From NCBI RefSeq assembly GCF_000817735.3, contig NZ_JTJC03000004.1, positions 467,177 to 531,176 on the forward strand: a DNA stretch of 64,000 nucleotides. The letters run 5' to 3'. This stretch comes from Scytonema millei VB511283. Its GTDB lineage: Bacteria > Cyanobacteriota > Cyanobacteriia > Cyanobacteriales > Chroococcidiopsidaceae. Each line of letters begins with the position of its first letter. Position 1 is the first letter of the stretch. Shown here in pieces: positions 18,797-28,042 of the stretch. The notes beneath the pieces are model-generated. The model made no database searches and was not told where the DNA came from. It saw only the letters and a list, made by a program, of their open reading frames with translations. The position numbers and the translations under genes are program-made.

Positions 18797-18816
18797 TTTC
18801 TAATTCCATAGCCCTT

Positions 18817-19050
18817 TTAATCGTTATCCCATTGTTCTCTACCAATCAGATCGCCGATGCGATCGCGTAGCAAGAAATCACATTGCTCTAATTCGCACTC
18901 TATGCAAACCCATTCCCGTGCTGGAATGTACTGACACAGAGTATAGATTGGCTGCTGGCGGCTAACCAATCCTTTTTGTACCAACTGACGGGCTTCATCT
19001 TGGATTACGTCCAAAGAATATCGGATTGGTGGCACCGTATTTACACTCAT
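18817..19050 (-). CDS. DUF4327 family protein
   Basis: A 77-residue cyanobacterial protein of unknown function. The segments YSLDVIQDEARQLVQKG, QPIYTLCQYIPAREWVC and FLLRDRIGDLIGREQWD are characteristic of DUF4327, which is nearly confined to cyanobacteria. It is soluble and has three cysteines (38, 50, 54 or so) that might bind a metal, though this is inference. It is monocistronic with its own terminator. Confidence 0.88.
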   Translation of the reverse strand: MSVNTVPPIRYSLDVIQDEARQLVQKGLVSRQQPIYTLCQYIPAREWVCIECELEQCDFLLRDRIGDLIGREQWDND

Positions 19051-19385
19051 AGTTTTAACCTAAGTTTCGATCGGGGTATCGGATGTGTTGTTCTCTCAAG
19101 GTGGCAGATGGGTAAAAATTAATTGAAGTTGAAAATTTTGTAGTTGACTATACTGAAATTATCCCTATTTTGACGTTATATCATTCAAATATATATTAAC
19201 AAATATTGAGACAGTCAACAAATCTTGACAAAATGTTCGCCACCTGTCTATGCTTGAACTTTTTCAAGAGCTGGTGCATAGCCCTTTCAATCCTATATTT
19301 TTTGGTTTAGGAATGGGTTAAGGTTTTGTCATATCTAACTCAGGTGAGATAGAAGAGTAAAAAAAATCTATCTTAAGATAGAGAA
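19051..19385. other. Intergenic region, AT-rich
   Basis: About 335 bp between the DUF4327 start and the end of the glycoside hydrolase gene. It should contain the DUF4327 promoter. No ORF, RNA gene or clear operator was recognised. Confidence 0.4.
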
Positions 19386-21020
19386 CTAAATCGACCTAGC
19401 AAATAATGCAGACAAGGAAACTGCCTGAGCTGTTGGCATTTGCCCGTAAGAGAAAACACAAGGAATAGAGGGTAGCATAGGCAGCAACTGCTGGAGGACA
19501 TATGGACTACCGTAAACTACCAGTGCTTGAAGATTACCTGAAGCTAATAATTTCTTAACCCATACCTGTCCTACTTGCGCGATTCCAGCACTTCCGCGAA
19601 AAGGATTGCCGCGAATGAACATCTGGAGTAGAGTTGGGCAATCGTCATCAGTCTCAAAAACAACAGGGGTATGGCGATCGCAAAGTTGTGTTGTATAGCC
19701 GCGTAGAGTAGGGAGAGCGATCGCAGGTGCTTTACGGTGTAAGAAATCGCATCCAAGCAATTCATCAACCACAATCAAATTCCTCAAATTTTTTGACTCT
19801 GAGGCAGATGCTGCTGTCATCACTGGCATCAAAGGCAAGTTTCCCCGTACGACCTGGGAAGCACCTAAAATCTCATTCACGACCGCAAAAGCTTCCGGTT
19901 TAGCCAATTCTAGTAAGGGAGCAGGGAAATTTTGATTTCTTCCTTGTCCTTCTTGTCTCCTTGTCCCTTCGTTCTCTATCTCGCCGCTAACCCGCAATTT
20001 AGCCTTCCAGATCCGCTCTACAGAAGCGCAAATTCGCTCTTTAGAGATGCGTCCGGTTTCAACAGCAGTACAGACAGCTTGAATTGCGCCTTCAGGATCG
20101 ACTGGCATCAGTAAAATATCTGCTCCGGCTTCCACTGCGAGTACGGGTGCTTCGTTGGCTCCATAGCGATTGGCGATCGCTCCCATAACTAAGGCATCGG
20201 TAACAATTAAACCCTCAAAACCCATGTTCTGACGTAGCTGTTGTGTCAAAATATGCGATGAGAGGGTAGCTGGATGTTCCGTATCCCAACTGGGTATGAG
20301 TAAATGGGCGCTCATCACCGCATCTACCCCAGCCGCGATCGCCGCTTGGAAAGGTGGTAGTTCGATTTCTGCCAATCTTGCCGGAGAATGAGGAATGACT
20401 GGTAAATCTAAATGAGAATCAGCAGCCGTGTCCCCATGCCCAGGAAAATGCTTAGCTGCGGTGAGTACGGGATAAGATTTTGCCCCTTGAATATAGGCAC
20501 TAGCTAGCTGGCTGACTATCGCTGGATTGTCGCCAAAGGAACGGACGTTAATCACAGGATTGTCAGGGTTGTTGTTGACATCTACTACAGGAGCAAGCAC
20601 CCAGTTAATTCCAACCGCTAAGGCTTCTTGAGCGGTAATTGCTCCCATTCGAGCTGCATATGTTTGGGCGAGACTGAGGTTGTGGGATGCGATCGCCCCT
20701 ATTGCCATTGGTGGAGGAAACCAAGTCGCACCAGCAAAACGCTGTCCCACCCCTTCCTCAATATCTGCGGCAATCAATAACGGAATTTTTGCCCAGGATT
20801 GCAATTGTTGCGTTTTTAAAGCGATTTCTGCCGCACTTCCACCCAGTAGGATCGCACCACCTACACCTAGTTCTACCAACCGCTTGAGCTTGTCAGTAGT
20901 TGGTTCCCAGCTGGGATAGAGAATCTGGTGGTCGAACAAGTAGCCGGAAGCTCTGATCGCGAGCATCTGAGCCACTAGTTCTGTCAAGGAAAGAGTATCG
21001 AGATTAGGTAGCGATCGCAT
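19386..21020 (-). CDS. Glycoside hydrolase family 3 protein (NagZ-like)
   Basis: A 544-residue family 3 glycosidase. The catalytic barrel occupies about residues 10-345, with the family signature KHFPGHGDTAADSHLDLP, which holds the substrate-binding KH and the general acid/base His-Asp, and with GLIVTDALVMGAI carrying the nucleophile aspartate. This pattern is that of beta-N-acetylhexosaminidases (NagZ), which trim GlcNAc from muropeptides during wall recycling. A C-terminal domain (about 370-544) follows a linker that looks repeat-derived (around 345-368, rich in Glu, Gly, Arg and Gln). The protein is longer than single-domain NagZ (about 340). No signal peptide was seen. Confidence 0.88.
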   Translation of the reverse strand: MRSLPNLDTLSLTELVAQMLAIRASGYLFDHQILYPSWEPTTDKLKRLVELGVGGAILLGGSAAEIALKTQQLQSWAKIPLLIAADIEEGVGQRFAGATWFPPPMAIGAIASHNLSLAQTYAARMGAITAQEALAVGINWVLAPVVDVNNNPDNPVINVRSFGDNPAIVSQLASAYIQGAKSYPVLTAAKHFPGHGDTAADSHLDLPVIPHSPARLAEIELPPFQAAIAAGVDAVMSAHLLIPSWDTEHPATLSSHILTQQLRQNMGFEGLIVTDALVMGAIANRYGANEAPVLAVEAGADILLMPVDPEGAIQAVCTAVETGRISKERICASVERIWKAKLRVSGEIENEGTRRQEGQGRNQNFPAPLLELAKPEAFAVVNEILGASQVVRGNLPLMPVMTAASASESKNLRNLIVVDELLGCDFLHRKAPAIALPTLRGYTTQLCDRHTPVVFETDDDCPTLLQMFIRGNPFRGSAGIAQVGQVWVKKLLASGNLQALVVYGSPYVLQQLLPMLPSIPCVFSYGQMPTAQAVSLSALFARSI

Positions 21021-21056
21021 GAACTTAGAGATTGAGTTGATGGTTGATTCTTAACT

Positions 21057-21200
21057 TTGACGGCTCCCCACGAATAGAATTCGGGGGATTCCGAAGGGTA
21101 GTTACCCACTCTTCCTCCACTCAAAAATAGACAATTGCTCGTATTTTTGAGGGTTCCTGGACTCAGCAACCAACGTCGCTGATTTCCCCTGTCTTGCAAC
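21057..21200 (-). ncRNA. Possible omega RNA (reRNA) at the tnpB 3' end
   Basis: In IS200/IS605 elements the RNA that guides TnpB spans the 3' end of tnpB and the right end, and the guide lies just outside. Here the minus strand has a small hairpin GGGTA-AC-TACCC (21096-21107) overlapping the tnpB stop, then the CCCC...GGGG stem (21066-21087), then TCAA. A guide would come from bases 21037-21056 read on the minus strand. The 5' boundary of the RNA is a guess. Confidence 0.45.
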
Positions 21201-22514
21201 AGGCTTCTCAGGCGTAACTTTCTGGGGGACTCCCAGTAGTGGCAGCGATATGCCAAGTTCTTTCAATCCGCGTTGCCGGATTACGACAGCGGCATCAATA
21301 TCTGCATCGGCTATATGACCGCAAGACTCGCACAAAAACTTCTCTTGGTCGCGGTTTGTGGGGCTTTTGTAGCCGCAGCAACTACATTCCTGACTGGTGT
21401 GCCTGGGATGAATCGAATGAATCAAAACACCTGACTTCGCAGCCACGACAATTGTTTTTTGTTTCAACTCACCCCAAGCCGCATCTCCGATAACTCGATT
21501 CAAACCTCGCTTCGCAGCCTGACCGTTATGTAGGTAGCGTCCGGTTTCGGGATCTACCTTGGGCTTGCAGCGTGCCATCATTCGCTTGATATTGAGATCC
21601 TCGAAGATGATGAGATCGGTGGTACGGGTTAGTTTGTGTGCTACTTTCCACTGATAATCCGTGCGTCGCCGCTCTATTTTTTGTTCAAGACAAGCTAGTT
21701 TTTTATATGCTTTACGACGGTTCTTAGACCCTTTTCTCTTGCGAGATGCGCGTCTATGTAATATTCGCCGTCGCCTTGAGCTAGATTTCAGGAAGCCTGG
21801 GTTGGGAATAATTTCGCCCGTGTCGATAGAAGCTAGTTTGGCTATACCAACATCCACACCAATTGCACTTTTTACAGCTAGTGGTGTTGGGGTGGTTGGG
21901 ACAGAATTATCCTGCAATCGAACGCTAATATACCAGCCATCAGCCTTAGAGCGGACTGTTACAGTCTTGACGGTAAAGCCGTCTGGAAACGGGCGGGACT
22001 GGAAAAACCGACACCAACCAATCCCAGGCAGACGAACGCGATTACCTTGAAAGCGCACGTCTCCAGGAGGATAGCTAAACGAGCGAAATTTACTTCGTCG
22101 CTTGGGTTTGGGGTAGCCCGCCTCTCCTCGAAAGAACCGTTGAAAGGCATCGTCTACCCGCCGCAGCATTTGCTGGAGAACGTGGTGCTGAATCTGCCCG
22201 TACCAGGGGCGCTCTCGCTTAAGGTTGGGTAAATCGGCATCTTGTTGTGCCAACGCGCTTCGCTTCTTGCCCGATGCTGTCCAAGGAGAGCCGTATAGTG
22301 CATTTTTCGAGACAGAGCAAGTTAGAGGACAGCACTCAGATGAAGTTGCTAGATCGCAGTAATTGCCTAGCACCGGACTTTTGGCTTGCTCATACGCTTG
22401 GGCTCTTTCACGAATCCGAAAGTTGTATTGCAGTCTTAACATCTCTACGTGCTTCTCCATCACAGCCGATTGACTGGGAGACGGGTTGAGCTTGTAGATA
22501 TATCCGACTAACAT
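21102..22514 (-). CDS. tnpB: RNA-guided nuclease TnpB (OrfB) of IS605 element
   Basis: A 470-residue TnpB, the evolutionary relative of Cas12. The RuvC-like nuclease residues are all visible: Asp in AIGVDVGIAKLASID, Glu in LIIFEDLNIKRM and Asp in DADIDAAVVI. Between the last two lies a four-cysteine zinc finger (CSCCGYKS...CESCG). The N-terminal helix-turn-helix begins MLVGYIYKLNPSPSQ. The length is somewhat above the usual 370-450 residues because of an insert near residues 50-95. No stop or frameshift breaks the frame. TnpB helps retain the element at the donor site and is not the transposase. Confidence 0.93.
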   Translation of the reverse strand: MLVGYIYKLNPSPSQSAVMEKHVEMLRLQYNFRIRERAQAYEQAKSPVLGNYCDLATSSECCPLTCSVSKNALYGSPWTASGKKRSALAQQDADLPNLKRERPWYGQIQHHVLQQMLRRVDDAFQRFFRGEAGYPKPKRRSKFRSFSYPPGDVRFQGNRVRLPGIGWCRFFQSRPFPDGFTVKTVTVRSKADGWYISVRLQDNSVPTTPTPLAVKSAIGVDVGIAKLASIDTGEIIPNPGFLKSSSRRRRILHRRASRKRKGSKNRRKAYKKLACLEQKIERRRTDYQWKVAHKLTRTTDLIIFEDLNIKRMMARCKPKVDPETGRYLHNGQAAKRGLNRVIGDAAWGELKQKTIVVAAKSGVLIHSIHPRHTSQECSCCGYKSPTNRDQEKFLCESCGHIADADIDAAVVIRQRGLKELGISLPLLGVPQKVTPEKPVARQGKSATLVAESRNPQKYEQLSIFEWRKSG

Positions 22515-22576
22515 AGTTACTATACACTTAAGCTAAAGTTAGTATACAGCTATGACTTAAATAACACAAATAAAAA

Positions 22577-22975
22577 TTGAAACATCAATTCAAATCCAAC
22601 AAAAACGTTGTCTACTCCTGTAAGTACCACATCGTCTGGTGTCCCAAATACAGACGCTCAGTACTCAAGTCGGGTGTGGATATTCGACTCAAAGAAATCT
22701 TGCAACAGATAGCCCAAGAAATTCAAGTAGATATTTTAGAGATGGAGATTATGCCCGACCACGTACACTTGCTAGTCGAGGTAGACCCGCAGTTCGGGGT
22801 ACACAAAGCGATTAAACGTTTTAAGGGCGCATCGTCTCGTTATTTAAGACAAGAGTTTCCACACTTGAAAAGCAGACTTCCTACTCTTTGGAGTAACTCG
22901 TACTTTATCTCTACTGTTGGTGGAGCGCCTTTAGAAGTAATTAAGCAGTATATTCAGTTTCAGAAAGAAGTTTGA
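22577..22975 (+). CDS. tnpA: IS200-type Y1 transposase TnpA
   Basis: A 132-residue HUH single-strand transposase. The metal-binding His-Val-His lies in MPDHVHLLVEV, and the catalytic tyrosine is in EVIKQYIQFQ near the C-terminus. The N-terminal VYSCKYHIVWCPKYRR is the family signature. Translation probably starts at TTG 22577 (MKHQFKSNKNVV). The length equals that of active members. It is divergent from tnpB across about 60 bp, so they share a promoter region. Confidence 0.92.
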   Translation: MKHQFKSNKNVVYSCKYHIVWCPKYRRSVLKSGVDIRLKEILQQIAQEIQVDILEMEIMPDHVHLLVEVDPQFGVHKAIKRFKGASSRYLRQEFPHLKSRLPTLWSNSYFISTVGGAPLEVIKQYIQFQKEV

Positions 22976-23100
22976 CGGCGATTAAAATCGCCTGCGCCCT
23001 TATCCCCATAGCTAGAAGACTAGGGGCTTGCGGGCGCGTCTTTCCGGTCAACTGTCAACCGTCAACTGTCAACCACCAACCACCAACTACCAACTATCTG

Positions 23101-23583
23101 TCACCGCCAAGTTGGGGTTGGGGTAACTGTACCATTAGGCATAATTGTCGCTCTATATCTTGCCCCTCGTGAATTGACTAAATCCATAATTGCACCTCTG
23201 AGGTTAGCACCTTCTAGGTTAGCAGCCATTAAACCAGCACCAGTCAAGTTGGAGTTGACCAGAAGAGCAGATTTGAGGTTTGCACCGATCAGTAATGTCT
23301 CAACTAAATTAGCACTTGAAATATTTGCTGTTTCTAAATTTGCATCGCTTAAATCTGCACCTGCCAAAATCGAACGAGATAAGTTAGCACCTTGAAGATT
23401 GGCATTACGCAAATTGGCTCTGCTGAGGTTTAAGTTATTCAGGGGTGCGTTACTTAAGTCACATCGAGGGCAAGCATTTGTACGTTTTAATTGTGCTAGG
23501 TCTTGGGGATTATAAGCCCGAGCTGAAGCCATGAAACAAAGAGGAGCTAGCAAAGCAACGGTAGCAAGAATCGAAATTTTCAT
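23101..23583 (-). CDS. Secreted pentapeptide-repeat protein
   Basis: A 160-residue protein with a cleavable signal peptide (about 1-23, ending ASARA). Tandem A(N/D)LxX pentapeptides fill residues 45-140 (for example NLSRANLRNANLQGANL), giving a right-handed beta-helix of about 18 repeats. Two cysteines before the repeats (CPRCDL) are typical of cyanobacterial versions. It is probably in the periplasm or thylakoid lumen. The function of most such proteins is unknown. The TTGAC-rich heptamer array and the IS element lie just downstream. Confidence 0.85.
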   Translation of the reverse strand: MKISILATVALLAPLCFMASARAYNPQDLAQLKRTNACPRCDLSNAPLNNLNLSRANLRNANLQGANLSRSILAGADLSDANLETANISSANLVETLLIGANLKSALLVNSNLTGAGLMAANLEGANLRGAIMDLVNSRGARYRATIMPNGTVTPTPTWR

Positions 23584-23757
23584 TGTCTAGATAACTTAAT
23601 AATCATGTGTTGATGTTTTTTGGCTACTGGAGCCAGGCATAACAATTCGCGCTCCCGACTCAAAATCAGAGCGCCTCAAATAGTTCGGTTTAACAGAGCT
23701 GCCCAGCAGCAAGACTCTAATTATAAGATTCCCAAATCTGCTCCTTTGTTTCTCTTT

Positions 23758-24339
23758 TTAACCGTAGTAACTCGGTTCGTTACCAGGTTTCCACTTAATA
23801 TTGCATCCGACACTAGGTTTTTGATCGGTTGGCACGGGACGCGAGGCAAGAACTGCATCAATAGCAGCTCGCAAATCTGCACCCGTTACAGGCTTACCAT
23901 TACTAGGACGGCTATCATCTAACTGTCCGCGATAAACTAATTTTTGTTCCGCATCGAACAAAAAGAAATCTGGAGTGCAAGCAGCGGTATAAGCCTTAGC
24001 TATTTCCTGGCTCGCGTCATAGCATACGGGGAATGGCAAATCTAATTCCACTGCCATTGCTTTGAGCTTTTCTGGAGCATCATCGGGGTAGTTGTGAATA
24101 TCATTGGCACTGATAGCAACCATCCCTACATTTTGATCCTTGTAATCTTTACCGAGTTGCGCTATCTCCGTTTTAACGTGTTTGACAAAAGGGCAATGCT
24201 GACAGATAAACATCACTAGCAAAGCCTGTTTGCCAGCAAATGTAGATAAAGAGATCGTGTCACCAGAAACAACATCTGGAAGTTGAAAATCTGGGGCAAG
24301 AGTCCCCAGGGGCAACATAGTAGAAGTTGTTAAAGCCAT
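23758..24339 (-). CDS. Thioredoxin-fold (AhpC/TlpA-like) protein
   Basis: A 193-residue thioredoxin-fold protein of the AhpC/TSA-like class. The redox motif is CQHCPF in VMFICQHCPFVKHVKTEI (Cys about 47 and 50). The N-terminal GTLAPDFQLPDVVSGD is shared with peroxiredoxins. The segment YRGQLDDSRPSNGKPVTG and the C-terminal CNIKWKPGNEP identify the widespread single-gene family often labelled thioredoxin family protein. No signal peptide was seen, so it is cytoplasmic. It probably reduces disulfides or peroxides, but its partner is unknown. Confidence 0.85.
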   Translation of the reverse strand: MALTTSTMLPLGTLAPDFQLPDVVSGDTISLSTFAGKQALLVMFICQHCPFVKHVKTEIAQLGKDYKDQNVGMVAISANDIHNYPDDAPEKLKAMAVELDLPFPVCYDASQEIAKAYTAACTPDFFLFDAEQKLVYRGQLDDSRPSNGKPVTGADLRAAIDAVLASRPVPTDQKPSVGCNIKWKPGNEPSYYG

Positions 24340-24684
24340 AACTAAGAACTCATAAGTTAAAATTCTCTATTACTCATTTTCTGGATGATAACCAATCGCT
24401 GTTAAAGTACAGGGGTTGTAAAGTACAGTAGTTTTCAAAGAGAGCGCTCAAATTAGCTCGCACTTAAGTCTCTAGATTTAAAATCTTACAGTAAAAGATA
24501 TTACAAGATTTAGTGTTGTCTCACATCTTGCACTCCTGCCCTCAAAATAGAATTCTGAGGCTATACAAACAAAGTCCGCCTGCGCGGACTCATGATACGG
24601 AGATCCGAAACCCGCGCACCATCTGAGTTTTGTCTGTGTAGTTCCGCGACTTGCAGTTGCCTGGTACTTTAGATGTGGCTACTT
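24340..24684. other. Intergenic region with short palindrome
   Basis: About 345 bp. It holds the promoter of the thioredoxin-like gene, a direct repeat GTAAAGTACAG (about 24403 and 24418), and a 7-bp-arm hairpin AGTCCGC-CTGC-GCGGACT (24573-24590) that may terminate the SLH gene. No ORF was supported. Confidence 0.5.
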
Positions 24685-26145
24685 TTATGGTGAAGCTGTT
24701 GGTTGCGGCTGGGGTTGATTTGGCGGCTGTTGATTTGGCGGCTGTTGGTTGTTTTGCGGTTGCTGTTGCGCTTTCAGGGCTTCTTGAGCCGTCATCCCCT
24801 CACCACCATTACCAAAAAACCAAATCGCTGATGCAGCTTCGGCGCGGGTGACAGGTTTTTTCGGCTGTAACAGTGTGGTATATCCGAAAACCCTGCGAAT
24901 ATTCGACTGCTCTCCGTTTTGAAAATCTGCTATGACTGCACGTAAAGCTTTGGGGTCGATCCGCGCTGCATCTTGAAATCCCCATGACTCTTTTACAGCC
25001 TCTAAGGAGGCGTTAGGCAAGGCTTGGCGGGTATCGAGAGGAACTTTCCAAAGAATCAACTGTTCCCGCGTTAACGGGGCATCAGGACGGAATAAAACCG
25101 CCGTTCCGTCTCCCGATAAGGAACTGGGAATTAACCCCGCTTCCGCGAGTCCCTGGATAACGGAGAAATCAGGATCGTTTCGCGGTACGTCTCGAAATGC
25201 TGGTTGAGCTGCCGATGATGCGGCTCGAATTTGTAGTGCTGGACGAGTGGCTTGAATGCGATTATTGGCTTCAAACAACCAACGAGCAAATTCCCTGCGG
25301 CTGACGATCTTGCTGGGATTGAATTGCCGGACGGAATCGGCTTGGCTGCTTTTGGTGTTGGTTGGTTCGAGGGGCAGGACACCCAAAGCCGCCAGATCTG
25401 TAATATATTGTTGCAATTCTTGAGGGGCTTGGCTTAGGTCGTTGAAGTTTCGCTCGGCTGTGTCAGAAGTGACTGGGTTGCCTGTCTGTGTTTGAGCTGA
25501 GTTTTCCTCGCTGGCTTGGGGTGGTGTAGGAGTGGCGGCTGTAGCTGGAGCATTTCGCTGGTATTGAATGGTAAATTCCGTGCTAGCAGCAGGATCTATT
25601 CCAGGGTTCGGCTGGTTGGGTGTAGGAGTCGCATTCGGCGGAGGGGTAGATGTCGTTCTCGGCGCGATCGCTATTTTGACTAACAAGTCATTCTGCCGCG
25701 CCTCAATCGTAGTGTTGTTCGTTTCTCCCTCTGATGGTGGATTGACAACTTGCCAATTATTTTTCTGGAATTCTTGCTGATAAAAGCTTTGCACGGCGTT
25801 GATCGGCGCAGTAGTCACCCAACGGGTTTCGTTCGGCTGCTGCGGCTCGTTTGCTTGTGTCACAGCTACAAGCTGGGTATCGTAGCGGGAATCGTCAAAG
25901 GGAGGAATCTCTGAAGGGAAGTCAGATGGTAGCTGGGCGATCGCCCCATTCGGCTGATTTTGCCGATTTGAATCGGTGGTTTGTGTAGAAGTGCCAGAAC
26001 TGCTAAACGGTCGATTGGTCTCCAACTCAGGATCGGCAGCTAGAGTCCGCTCCAACTGCTGAGCGTTAGGACTGTTAGCGCAGGCAGTTACAGCAAGCAA
26101 TAAGCAGGTTAAACTAGCTAATCGAGCGCTTTTTGAAAAAAACAC
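24685..26145 (-). CDS. SLH-domain lipoprotein
   Basis: A 486-residue envelope protein. The signal sequence ends in the lipobox LAVTAC (Cys22), so it is lipid-anchored. A low-complexity Pro/Thr/Asn/Gln-rich region (about 23-225) contains a small domain around APINAVQSFYQQEFQKNNWQ. S-layer homology repeats follow (about 235-445), with recognisable ends such as VSRREFARWLFEANNRI, LTREQLILW and VTRAEAASAIWFF. The tail is Gln/Pro repeats. SLH domains bind secondary cell-wall polymers or peptidoglycan. Cyanobacterial SLH lipoproteins of this type are conserved but uncharacterised. Confidence 0.87.
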   Translation of the reverse strand: MFFSKSARLASLTCLLLAVTACANSPNAQQLERTLAADPELETNRPFSSSGTSTQTTDSNRQNQPNGAIAQLPSDFPSEIPPFDDSRYDTQLVAVTQANEPQQPNETRWVTTAPINAVQSFYQQEFQKNNWQVVNPPSEGETNNTTIEARQNDLLVKIAIAPRTTSTPPPNATPTPNQPNPGIDPAASTEFTIQYQRNAPATAATPTPPQASEENSAQTQTGNPVTSDTAERNFNDLSQAPQELQQYITDLAALGVLPLEPTNTKSSQADSVRQFNPSKIVSRREFARWLFEANNRIQATRPALQIRAASSAAQPAFRDVPRNDPDFSVIQGLAEAGLIPSSLSGDGTAVLFRPDAPLTREQLILWKVPLDTRQALPNASLEAVKESWGFQDAARIDPKALRAVIADFQNGEQSNIRRVFGYTTLLQPKKPVTRAEAASAIWFFGNGGEGMTAQEALKAQQQPQNNQQPPNQQPPNQPQPQPTASP

Positions 26146-26348
26146 GGTTTTCAGTATATGTACTAGTTTTACGCTAGCGTAGGACTGCCCAATATCTGTA
26201 ATTCTACGCTCCTTAACATCTTAGCTATATGCAAAAACTAAAATAGATATTAAATTTAAGAGGAGGCTGATTTATAATCCGCTATGGCTACTTCTTTCAC
26301 CTCTCACTAAGCGTTACCTGTTAGTTGCCCGTGCTGAAACAAGATTGC

Positions 26349-27578
26349 ATGCAGGTTTCTTCTGAACAGCCGACCTCGACTGAAGCTAGGCTTCAATTAC
26401 TGCTATTTGTAGATGAGCGTCCCAGTTCACGACAGCAAATACAGCAAATTCGTCGTTATCTCAAGCAGCTACAAGCTGAGTACCCGTTTGAATTACAGAT
26501 TGTCAATGTCGGGGAACAGCCCTATCTAGCGGAACACTTTAAACTGGTGGCTACACCCGCTTTGATCAAGATTTATCCAGAACCAAGACAAACTCTTGCC
26601 GGAAGTAACTTGATCGAGCAACTGAGTAACTGGTGGATGCGGTGGCAGCAATCAGCCGAGTCTCAGGCAAATTTGGTGGCAGAGTTAGCCGAAACCTCAA
26701 CGAAACCGAAGGATTTAGAAAACTTAAACAACTCGGGCAACTCGGGCAATAGTTACGGGACTTCCAATGTTGCCGCGATTCGTTCTGTAGCTGATTCGGT
26801 AGAAGTAATTCGGCTTTCTGATGAAGTCTTTCGCCTCAAACGCGAGCAGGAAAGATTATTGGAGCAGCTTCAGTTTAAAGATCGCATTATTGCAATGGTA
26901 GCGCACGACCTGCGCAATCCTCTGACCGCTGTGTCTATTGCTGTAGAAACTCTCGAATCTCAATTTCTATCGACTAAAAAGGGGAGTTTCTCTGCATCGC
27001 CTGCTTTATTAACCCAGTTGTTCAAACAAGCCCGCAGCCAAGCTAAGATTATCGATCGCATGATTGCGAGTTTGTTACAGGTAACGCGGGTTTCCAGCGC
27101 CGAACTACAAATTCAACCCCACAAGCTAGATTTAATCGAGTTATACCAAGATGTAGAAGCGCATATCCAAGACCGCGCTCGGAGTAAATCGCAATCTATC
27201 CAAACCGATCTTCCGAACGATTTACCTGCGGTTTATGCCGACAGAGAAAGGGTAAGGCAAGTCTTGATCAACTTGCTTGACAATGCGATGAAGTATACTC
27301 CCGAAGGAGGCACGATCCGCATTTCTTGCTTGCACCGCACAACACAGAAGGTACAAGTCAGCGTTTGCGATACTGGACCTGGAATTCCTGAAGAAAATTA
27401 CGATCGCATCTTTGAAGAACGGTTTCGCCTCAAGCGCGATGAAGCTAAAGATGGTTATGGTATCGGTTTAGCTTTATGTCAACGGATTATTAGAGCGCAC
27501 TACGGACAAATTTGGGTAGACTCAGCCCCCAATGGAGGCAGTTGTTTCCATTTCACGCTGCCAGTTTATTCTTTGTAG
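26349..27578 (+). CDS. sasA: Circadian output histidine kinase SasA
   Basis: SasA senses KaiC through its KaiB-like N-terminal domain and phosphorylates RpaA, the main clock-output regulator. The thioredoxin-like KaiB domain is at about 10-100 ([22 protein letters not shown] ends in [16 protein letters not shown] holds the cis-proline). HisKA has [15 protein letters not shown] with the phosphorylated His, and HATPase has [14 protein letters not shown] and [13 protein letters not shown]. About 409 residues from ATG 26349. TTG 26325 and GTG 26331 are alternative starts. A Ser/Asn-rich linker (NNSGNSGNS) joins the sensor to the kinase. No kai genes are nearby, which is usual. Confidence 0.95.
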   Translation: MQVSSEQPTSTEARLQLLLFVDERPSSRQQIQQIRRYLKQLQAEYPFELQIVNVGEQPYLAEHFKLVATPALIKIYPEPRQTLAGSNLIEQLSNWWMRWQQSAESQANLVAELAETSTKPKDLENLNNSGNSGNSYGTSNVAAIRSVADSVEVIRLSDEVFRLKREQERLLEQLQFKDRIIAMVAHDLRNPLTAVSIAVETLESQFLSTKKGSFSASPALLTQLFKQARSQAKIIDRMIASLLQVTRVSSAELQIQPHKLDLIELYQDVEAHIQDRARSKSQSIQTDLPNDLPAVYADRERVRQVLINLLDNAMKYTPEGGTIRISCLHRTTQKVQVSVCDTGPGIPEENYDRIFEERFRLKRDEAKDGYGIGLALCQRIIRAHYGQIWVDSAPNGGSCFHFTLPVYSL

Positions 27579-27580
27579 TG

Positions 27581-27611
27581 AGTAGGGGCGCACACCTGTG
27601 CGCCCCTACTC
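27581..27611. terminator. Palindrome between convergent sasA and mutT
   Basis: GAGTAGGGGCGCAC-ACCT-GTGCGCCCCTACTC gives long arms directly after the sasA stop and before the mutT stop. It is probably a bidirectional terminator recruited from the dispersed GGGGCGCAC family. Confidence 0.7.
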
Positions 27612-27612
27612 G

Positions 27613-28026
27613 TTATTTATAATCTTTTATTGCAGCAATAATCTGCACGTTAGCGGCTGGAAAATTGTACTGTTCTATTTCATCTAGAGTTACCCAACGG
27701 ATCTCCGCACACTCGATTGGCTGAGGAACTCCACTCAAATAATGACAGTGGTGTACTGCTAGCGTGACGCGCAAGTGAGAGTAGTCATGTTCGATAGTGA
27801 TGAGGCGATCGCCAACTTCAACTTCTACCCCTAACTCTTCCATCAGTTCGCGCTTGATGCATTCTTCTACCGTCTCTCCTGGCTCTAATTTCCCGCCGGG
27901 AAATTCCCACAATCCGCCCATTGCACCTTCTGGACGACGGCGATCGATTAAAATTTGTTGTTGAGCGTTCCACAGAACGCCCACGCCGATAATTTTATGC
28001 GGAATTGAAATGGGTTTTGAAGTCAT
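27613..28026 (-). CDS. mutT: NUDIX hydrolase, MutT (8-oxo-dGTP diphosphatase) type
   Basis: A 137-residue NUDIX enzyme. The complete Nudix box is present as GGKLEPGETVEECIKREL followed by MEELGV, with all catalytic glutamates. GVLWNAQQQILIDRRR and GGLWEFPGG match MutT, which removes oxidised dGTP from the nucleotide pool. Other NUDIX substrates cannot be excluded. It lies 16 bp after the DUF760 gene and may be co-transcribed with it. Confidence 0.9.
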   Translation of the reverse strand: MTSKPISIPHKIIGVGVLWNAQQQILIDRRRPEGAMGGLWEFPGGKLEPGETVEECIKRELMEELGVEVEVGDRLITIEHDYSHLRVTLAVHHCHYLSGVPQPIECAEIRWVTLDEIEQYNFPAANVQIIAAIKDYK

Positions 28027-28042
28027 GGACGGTTTGTTCTAC

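Larger units (their letters stand above)
18459..18816. other. Intergenic region between sbpA and the DUF4327 gene
   Basis: About 360 bp with no gene. It holds the sbpA promoter region, a MITE-like repeat (about 18640-18725) and a strong hairpin terminator (18763-18796). A 5-bp direct repeat tract rich in A/T near 18540 has no recognised role. Confidence 0.5.
21057..23046. mobile_element. IS200/IS605-family insertion sequence, about 1.99 kb
   Basis: Divergent tnpA (plus strand) and tnpB (minus strand) are bounded by subterminal hairpins. The right end, after tnpB, has a stem at 21066-21087 and ends in TCAA on the minus strand (21057-21060), the RE cleavage sequence known from IS608. The left end, after tnpA, has nested stems between 22977 and 23040. 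It is flanked on the minus strand by TTGAC (23047-23051), similar to the TTGAT target of ISDra2. These elements make no target duplication and have no terminal inverted repeats, so the ends are inferred from these motifs. Both genes are intact. Confidence 0.8.
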
